Part shown: positions 57,231 to 64,000 of the stretch, one piece after another
Layout of the letters: every line of letters starts with the position of its first letter
Position numbering within the stretch: the first letter of the stretch is position 1
Assembly: GCA_040954595.2 (NCBI GenBank)
Contig: CM082578.2
Location: forward strand, 6,572,001 to 6,636,000
DNA: 64,000 nucleotides
DNA from: Balanoglossus misakiensis
Lineage: Eukaryota > Hemichordata
Direction: 5' to 3'
Notes under the pieces: generated by a model
Seen by the model: the letters and a program-made list of their open reading frames with translations, nothing else
Told to the model about the DNA's origin: nothing
Databases searched by the model: none
Position numbers and translations under genes: made by a program

Positions 57231-60200
57231 ATGGCCCAGAAGAATCCAGGGGGAGCTTCGGGAGGAGAAGGGATAGACTCTTTACTTTTGCAAGGTGCTA
57301 CTTCCGCCATTGCTGGAGCCATCAGGCGACCAGGAACGAGCAGTGAGTGATCATCTTGTTGCAGTTTGGCTGCTGTGTGTACTGTACTGCTTCAATGTCA
57401 TATGACATATGAACTACGCATAATTAGTCGAAGGCTGCACCATAAATGCAATATTTAGGACTTTGTCTCCTCTAAAAGAGAGATCCAAAACTACATCATT
57501 TACGTAAATGGTCGCATCCAGCATCTCTTTCTCATATATACAATGTACATGTAATCTCTCTGCAGTTCAGTAGCTCGTCTGCAGCTAGTATACTATAGTA
57601 TATCATGACCATGGTAATTTGTAAGCCATAGGGCTACTACCTCTATGGTATGGTATGAGATGAAGGTTTATGGATGCAATTGATTTTATCTGATTATTAA
57701 TAAATCAACGTGTTGGGAAATTAGAATGATGACATGTTCTAAAATGCATATAATTTGAGACAACAGGAACACTGCTAATAGTAAAAGTAATAGAACAGAA
57801 AGTTACCTCTTGCAGCTTGAGATGGGATGTATACGTTATACATACCTACTTACGTTTTGCGATCAGGATGCAATAATTGTTTAAGAAGCCACCAAAGTGC
57901 CAGCTATGCAAGTTTTCCTTCATATTCATTAGGAAACAAAAATGTTCTCCCCAGGACTTTCTTATACATTACCAGCTAATATGCACAACACTAGAAATAA
58001 TTGTAATGACAATAAGTTTCTATTGTTTTCCCATAATAAAAAATATTGGCCAATACTCTAATTGTTCTGGGGATAACACTGTGTGAATTATACTTGGCAA
58101 CCACATAAATCATCCTGGCTGATAAAGACTCAAAAACGTATGAAAGAAAACCAGTTAGACCAATGCCCGAACTCATTGTCCAAGTGAATACCATAGTTTG
58201 TAAATACTTTAATGTGTATGTTCATTAACTTTTATTTCAGACCATCCTTTCACCATATTTTAATCTCTTATAGTTGACACAAACTTGAATGAAGAAGAGT
58301 TCAGCAAGTTTCTCCATCATGTCTTTGAAAATCAAGCAACAGAAAAAGATAAAACTAAGTAAGACTTGAAAACAATGTTCTAAGGCTACTTTTATGACTC
58401 CTAGTACAAGACCTTACATCCTGGCATTTTCATTTTCAATTCACTTTTCATGTAACGAAATGATTAAGTTTCCATACTATACATTGTATTATACAAGAAA
58501 AGTACCAGGATGTAAGGTCATCTGGGGTCATGAAAGTGGCCTATTGGTTGATGGTGAGTCAAGTTACTGTACGATGGGAAGTCCTGTATTCATGTGTGCA
58601 GTCTTTTATTACAATAGTAACAAAAGAAAATGATTTTAGAGTCAACCATGTTATATATTTACATGTAATTAAAAAGAAAACGTCTTGTAATTTGTATCAT
58701 GGAAAATTTGGTGTGTCAGTGACATGTCAGATTGGCTTACAGTGTACACTGGATCAGTAGTGCATTAAATCCATCAGTAGTTTTCGTTGTGTGATGACCA
58801 TGTATACTACCAGCAGTAGTTTTCGGGGGGAAAACGCAACAGGCTTCACTGGCAGAAAGCAACATAAATCCACAAGCCAGTTTCTTGTAACATCAGTTCA
58901 GGATAATAGATACAGTGCTGGTGTATTTTCTCACATTTTTTCTTTTTTTTCTTCTTTTTCTTCTTGCTCTGCTCAACTCCAACAGAAAGCCCCTTGGATT
59001 GCATAATCTGAATGAGCACTTGGAAAGCTTAGGTCATGATGTACAACAACCAAAGTCACCAACCAAGTCAGGACCAAAGGGCAAGTATAGCTTCATTCAA
59101 CTTGCTGCCAAGTACCATAATCTTGGTTTAAAGGTGTATGGTCACCCGTGCAAATGTTGCTACATCTAGAAATTTGAGATCTGGCTATTATGTACAGAGG
59201 TGATTGTATTCATTTCAAAAGGTTATTGAATATGGCAGTCCTCCATCTTGTATAGATCCCACTTGAGACAGGGCCTTTTACTCTGAGTTCAACCATAGAA
59301 TATTTTTTTCTTTGTTATATCCACAGTTTCATTAGGCAAGAGTAAAGGCTTGCCAAGTTCCACTCATGGACGTATTGGTCCTGACAAGGTGCAGTTCGAC
59401 AGTGAGAACTACGTCGGCGTATTCCTGGCCGGTCCAGAAAAGCTGGTACTGGCCAGCCAGAGTAATTTCAGCACAGCCAGAGCCAACGCGTGTGTTTACA
59501 AAGGAAAGTGGGTGTATGAAGTGATGCTGGGCTCCAAGGGCGTGATGCAGTTAGGCTGGTGTACTCTCAGGTGTAAATTCCATCAAGAGGTGAGTCTACT
59601 TACGCTCTTGGACATTACCCATCCACCAGTTTGTGGCTAGGGTTTAGGGATAGCGTTTGTGTACATGTCTGGTGGGTGCATTTTTAGGGGGTATCATATA
59701 ACAGCCTATGTGTCTGACTTTGAGACGTGTACATGTGGCTGTACGTCTAATTGTGCATCTAGATTGCATACTTTAGCAGGATGGGTAGCTAGACAGCTAA
59801 CTAGCTGTCCACAACCCTTACCACACTACAGGCATTTTTTGGTGATCTTAGTGTATTCTTGACTTTGCCACCAGGTTGGTGTCGGCGATACTGAGAATTC
59901 CTTCTCCTACGACGGCAATCGAATCAGGAAGTGGAATGTGGCCACTTGCAAATACGGAGAAGCTTGGCAGACAGGTGACGTTGTCAGTTGCATGATGGAC
60001 TTGGATAAAGGTACAGTGTCGTTTGCCAGGTAAATATTTCAGCTAGCTGTCATCAAGCACTGTGGACGGAATAATATGTTGTTGTGTTCTAGATTCACTC
60101 ATTGTTGCCATGGACTATTTACTCTCATCTCTTGTTTTTCTCCAGGAATGGTAAAAGTTTAGGCATGGCTTACAACAACATCAAGGTTGGACCCAACCAT

Positions 60201-63200
60201 GCTTACTTCCCAGCTGTCAGCTTGTCTTTCAATGAGAACATTCAGGCTAATTTTGGTGCAACCCCTCTAAGATATCCTTTTAACAAATAACAAATAGATA
60301 GATTTGGTGGGGGGGGGGGCAAGAGGGTGATGGAGGGAGATGGGGAGTGGTTGTGTGCATGGGTGCAGGTCTGCAGATTTCGTGGCCTCTCAGACATTTC
60401 TACAACTGGGAAACTGGAGACTAAAATGCTTAAATCAATTCAGTTTATCCTGTAATATTATTCATTCTGAATCAACCAGAGTGTACTACCTATGTAACCT
60501 CACTAAATGATCACTTAAAACAATAATGGAATATCTGTTGGGGAAAAATATTTGTTTTTTTCTAACCATGGTTTGTGTAGTCAGTTGATTGTAAGGCTCC
60601 AGAAACACTCCAGAAAAATCCCACAATGTCCTTAACGCAAGTTCACATATCCAGTGGAAGGGTACAGACCACTTCAAGATGCACCAAAAGAGGACCTGGC
60701 ACGAGTCAGTACCTGGATTGATTGCTTGGAAAGAGTGCTTCCTAGTTTAATCGACACCAAGGTAAATAAGTATATATGAAATGACAGGCAATGTGCCACA
60801 ATATTGGAGTCAGATTCATGAGAGATTACAAAGCCACCACGAAATGCAGTCTGAACTCATGTCATTCAATGACATTTTCTGTGGTTTGTTTCCCCTTGAC
60901 AGATTTCTGCCAACGTCAAGCTTGTATCGGATCAAGCCAGGCAGTCGTACAGCAGCAAACTGCTGGTGTGCGCTCACATCTTTGAGAAAATGGCACCTTT
61001 GTTGGTGAGTCATGGTTTTATCAAACTCTTCATCATGTGTGTACTGTAGTGTGTGATCTGTCATTAGCCTTGATTCTACTTGTACTTCTACACAATTTTA
61101 ATTTTTAGCATGTTATGTCTGTAGCTCTTTATGTCTTTGTTAGATCTATCTTATTGCATACCGGTAGTTGTGCTTATTTTAATTATTTGTATTTTTATCT
61201 GTCAGCATGTGTATTACTGTGTATAGTGTGTTTATCTCTGTCAGTGTATATACCAGTGTATATGGGTAGCTTGGAGTATTTGTGTGCATGCTTCTGTACG
61301 GGTCCAAATATGCAAATTTAGTATAATATGTTGTATGCACGAAATTATGAATGTCAATAAAAAAAACAACTTTGTGAACATTTAAAAAAAATATGAATAT
61401 GAGTAATAGTTGGATCTTGTTTTGAGATGCAGATCTTTATCATAAGTGATGTTACTACTTCCTATTATGTACAGAATGTGCCGTATATTGTGGATGCAGT
61501 TCTGATCAAGTTCATGTTGAAGCTGTGCGACAACCGAGTACCGCTGGGAGAACAGCCGCTGGTCACCAAGATGCTGGATGTGATGTGGATGTTCATGGAA
61601 GACCACGAGCTCAAGAAATGTCTGGAGATGCTCGCTTCCATTCTCATCACCAAGTATAGGTTTTCTCCCGTCTCAAAGGACATGAAGTTTCAGGTCGGTC
61701 CCTTATAGACTACAAGTCGTCGTTTCTCATCTCAGCGACGTGGCGTATGGGCAACATGTCTGTCTGAGCTGAGTGTTTGGACCTGCCAAAACTTTTAAAA
61801 CATGAAGCTCTCAGGGAAATGTGAAATAGCCAGTTACTTAGCATTTCACAAAGTGTCTTCAGTAGAAAATATCTTTACTCTTATTGCCATCGTGAGACGC
61901 CTTTTCTGATTGGCTCCGTTGCCTCAGTCTTCATTAACGCATGCAGCTATTGCTGTAAATAGGACCATGGTTTATGACTATCCTTGGTCTCTGATGCTCA
62001 CACATTTCATGCCTGCCATGCATAATATCCACACCACATCAGGCGTGCACCTGGAGAAAATGACATACACTAACCACTGCAACCACTACAGTATTAGTAG
62101 CTTTGTCCAAACATACAGTAATTTCCCACAGCTACATTTTACATTATGTGCCTTTTGTTGCAGGCCATGTACCTTACGCTGTACCTGACGGTTTTGAGGC
62201 ATGAGAAGACAAGGAAGCACCTCCTGAAACACGTCCTCTTTGACAAAGTGCGGTTTCCCTTCATCATGATGACCAAGCCGCCTGACGATACGGTCTTGGC
62301 TGAAATGATCCCAACAGTGTATTGGAAAGATGACAAGGTAATGCTTCCTTTTCATAATCTAGTGCCCTCATGCAGCCGTCATGAGTTTGAACTCAAGCGA
62401 GGCCAATTGGGGAAAAGATCTGTTAACAGGTCAAGGGGGCTACCCCATTGGTGTTGTTGCTTTGAGTTTCAATTTGTCTCGATGGTTGTGTGAGGGCGCT
62501 AGACTTATCAAAAGGGTGTACACCATGGTAGGAGAATAGTGGTTTTAGCCGTTCACTGCCACTGTTTGACCCAATTCATTGTTTTCCATGGTAACAGGGA
62601 TATGGGTGTGAAAGGGTTAGATGTATATTGTATGATTTTCATGGATGTATTCTGGTAATCCCAGAAACATCTGTAGAAACATATTGCACCATAGATGGCA
62701 TATACCGGTACTCTAGTTAAAATATTGAATGTCTGTTGCTCTTTCAGGCAGAGAAACTTTCAGATGAAGACAAGAAAAATAAGGCATTGTATGAGAAGCA
62801 TTGTAAATCACTGCAGGCATGCGTGCATGTCTTGGAAGAAATTCAAGTTGAGATTCTCAAGATATTACTCGACAACAGTGACAATGCCAAGGGTCCATCT
62901 ACAAGATTTATTTTCATTGGAAAATTCAGGCACTTTCTCAAGGAACATGCTTTTGTAAGTATGTGAAAATGGAAAATGACAATTTCTGTGTACATGTAGT
63001 GGGTGACACGAGTATGCATGGATCTTGCTTCTTTTATTTCCTGGGGCCCACAAAGCCCAAGAGGCCAGGCAAAGGGAAACAATAATATGATGAAATCTGA
63101 TTGATGGATTACCGGTACTTCTTAATTGGCTTCAGAACTATTTCCCTATATCAGAGGCCAATGTCATAAGTTGTGCAAAAACAATAAACTATGTAGCAAG

Positions 63201-63850
63201 CATCTGCATCCTTGTTGTCTATTTCTAGATCTCATCAAAACTGATGTTTAAATAGCATAAGCTCTTTGACTGTATTGAAGGCAAATCTGTTTTTTTCCCC
63301 TTTCACATTTCAGCTGCAGCCAGCCATTCTCCAGTGCCCTCTGCCAGTCACGCTGTGTTTTTTCCATCGCCTGGTGGTTGCCGTGCGCTACTACTGGGAC
63401 AAGCATGCAGATGACCATCCAGAAGCCGTGCGCAATGGAGGTACGATTTTCATTTCCTGTCTCGGGTTGATCTAGAATAATCACCCTTGTAAGGGACTCA
63501 GTTTAGCAATGGGGAATAAGTTTTCACAGTGTCCATGACTGTGGGATTTGATACACCAACACGTGTCACTGGGCCAGGCAACGGTATCCTTTTTTGACGC
63601 GTGGTGATCTGACAGTATGATGCTGCAATTTTCACTCAATCACTACACCAAGATATCTGAACAGCTAAATGATGTAGGTGGTGTATGTTGTGTGCTAAAT
63701 GTACAGTAGCCCAATCATTTTATAATGTCTCTTTTTTTATATTTTTAGATGCCTTTGTGCCTGCACATGTTTTCTATGACAACACAGTTGATTTCTTCAC
63801 GTTGAACAGAGTGGGAGGAGTGTCCTCACACCTGGACAAAGAGCTGAAAG
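57231..63850 (+). CDS. RNF123: E3 ubiquitin-protein ligase RNF123 (KPC1), 5' part
   Basis: Thirteen exons give about 627 codons of a protein that is about 1300 aa in vertebrates: 57231-57342, 58274-58358, 58986-59080, 59327-59589, 59875-60029, 60146-60271, 60647-60761, 60903-61004, 61475-61693, 62164-62337, 62748-62954, 63314-63440, 63749-63850. The ATG is the first after an in-frame TGA at 57174. Exons 4-6 encode the SPRY domain ([39 protein letters not shown]). Later exons carry family-specific helical sequence ([48 protein letters not shown]). The RING finger lies beyond the window. The family ligase works with UBAC1 (KPC2) on p27Kip1 and on NF-kB p105. Two introns are unusual: a GC-AG intron after exon 3 and an AT-AC U12 intron after exon 6. 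The last 150 bases of the window are intron. Confidence 0.93.
59081..59326 (+). other. GC-AG intron of RNF123 (intron 3)
   Basis: The donor reads G|GCAAGT, the strong consensus for GC donors. Only this site keeps frame with exon 4 (59327): the next GT sites give a different phase and an immediate stop in exon 4. Confidence 0.75.
60272..60646 (+). other. U12-type AT-AC intron of RNF123 (intron 6)
   Basis: The donor ATATCCTTT (60272-60280) is a perfect U12 5' site. TCCTTAAC (60629-60636) is a perfect U12 branch site, with the branch A 11 bases before the terminal AC (60645-60646). Joining here restores [13 protein letters not shown], which matches the vertebrate protein; no GT-AG solution does. 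Confidence 0.93.
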
Positions 63851-64000
63851 GTAGGGCGGAAACAAGTCCCTGTATGTGTACTCTAACCAGATAGATAGAG
63901 CTCTTTCCATAAGTCTCTACAGTCAAAGAATCAAATCCCCCAGAAGCCCCGCCCCCTTGTACACTGCTATTGACTTTATTTCAAAGCGGAGATGTGATGA

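Overview
The window is intron-rich animal nuclear DNA: long introns with canonical GT-AG sites, one GC-AG intron and one U12-type AT-AC intron, many microsatellites, and small inverted-repeat transposons. Gene content and intron density suggest an invertebrate, perhaps a non-vertebrate deuterostome such as a hemichordate or cephalochordate, but the species cannot be fixed from the sequence. I rebuilt the seven genes by hand from splice sites, reading-frame continuity and family conservation.

Region 1 (1-18.8 kb, + strand) holds two complete 17-exon M1-family (gluzincin) aminopeptidase genes in tandem (1000 and 989 aa, with identical exon phases). The first bases of the window match the 3' UTR of copy 1, so at least one more copy probably lies to the left. 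Region 2 (18.8-23.9 kb) is gene-free, with simple repeats and a strong hairpin. Region 3 (23.9-33.9 kb, + strand) is a third, more distant aminopeptidase N-like gene (960 aa) with a classical type II membrane anchor but an altered exopeptidase motif (GATEF in place of GAMEN).

Region 4 (34.8-56.4 kb, - strand) holds three tandem, complete 9-exon genes for Rab GDP-dissociation inhibitor (443, 439 and 444 aa). Copy C has the most canonical sequence; A and B carry changes at normally invariant positions. Between B and C lies a decayed copy of aminopeptidase gene 3 exon 15 with its flanking introns. It is collinear with the 3' end of gene 3 plus GDI A, so the array arose partly by a segmental duplication of about 16 kb. 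Comparing the paralogues shows filled and empty sites for several small transposons, including a 393-bp element with long inverted termini and a 9-bp target duplication.

Region 5 (57.2 kb to the right edge, + strand) is the 5' half (13 exons, about 627 codons) of RNF123/KPC1, an E3 ubiquitin ligase with a SPRY domain. It lies head to head with GDI C across 866 bp, which may be a shared promoter region.

The genes are unrelated in pathway: ectopeptidases, vesicle-traffic regulators and a ubiquitin ligase. I found no prokaryote-like system. The novelty lies in tandem-gene evolution, transposon fossils dated by paralogous empty sites, and unusual splice sites.
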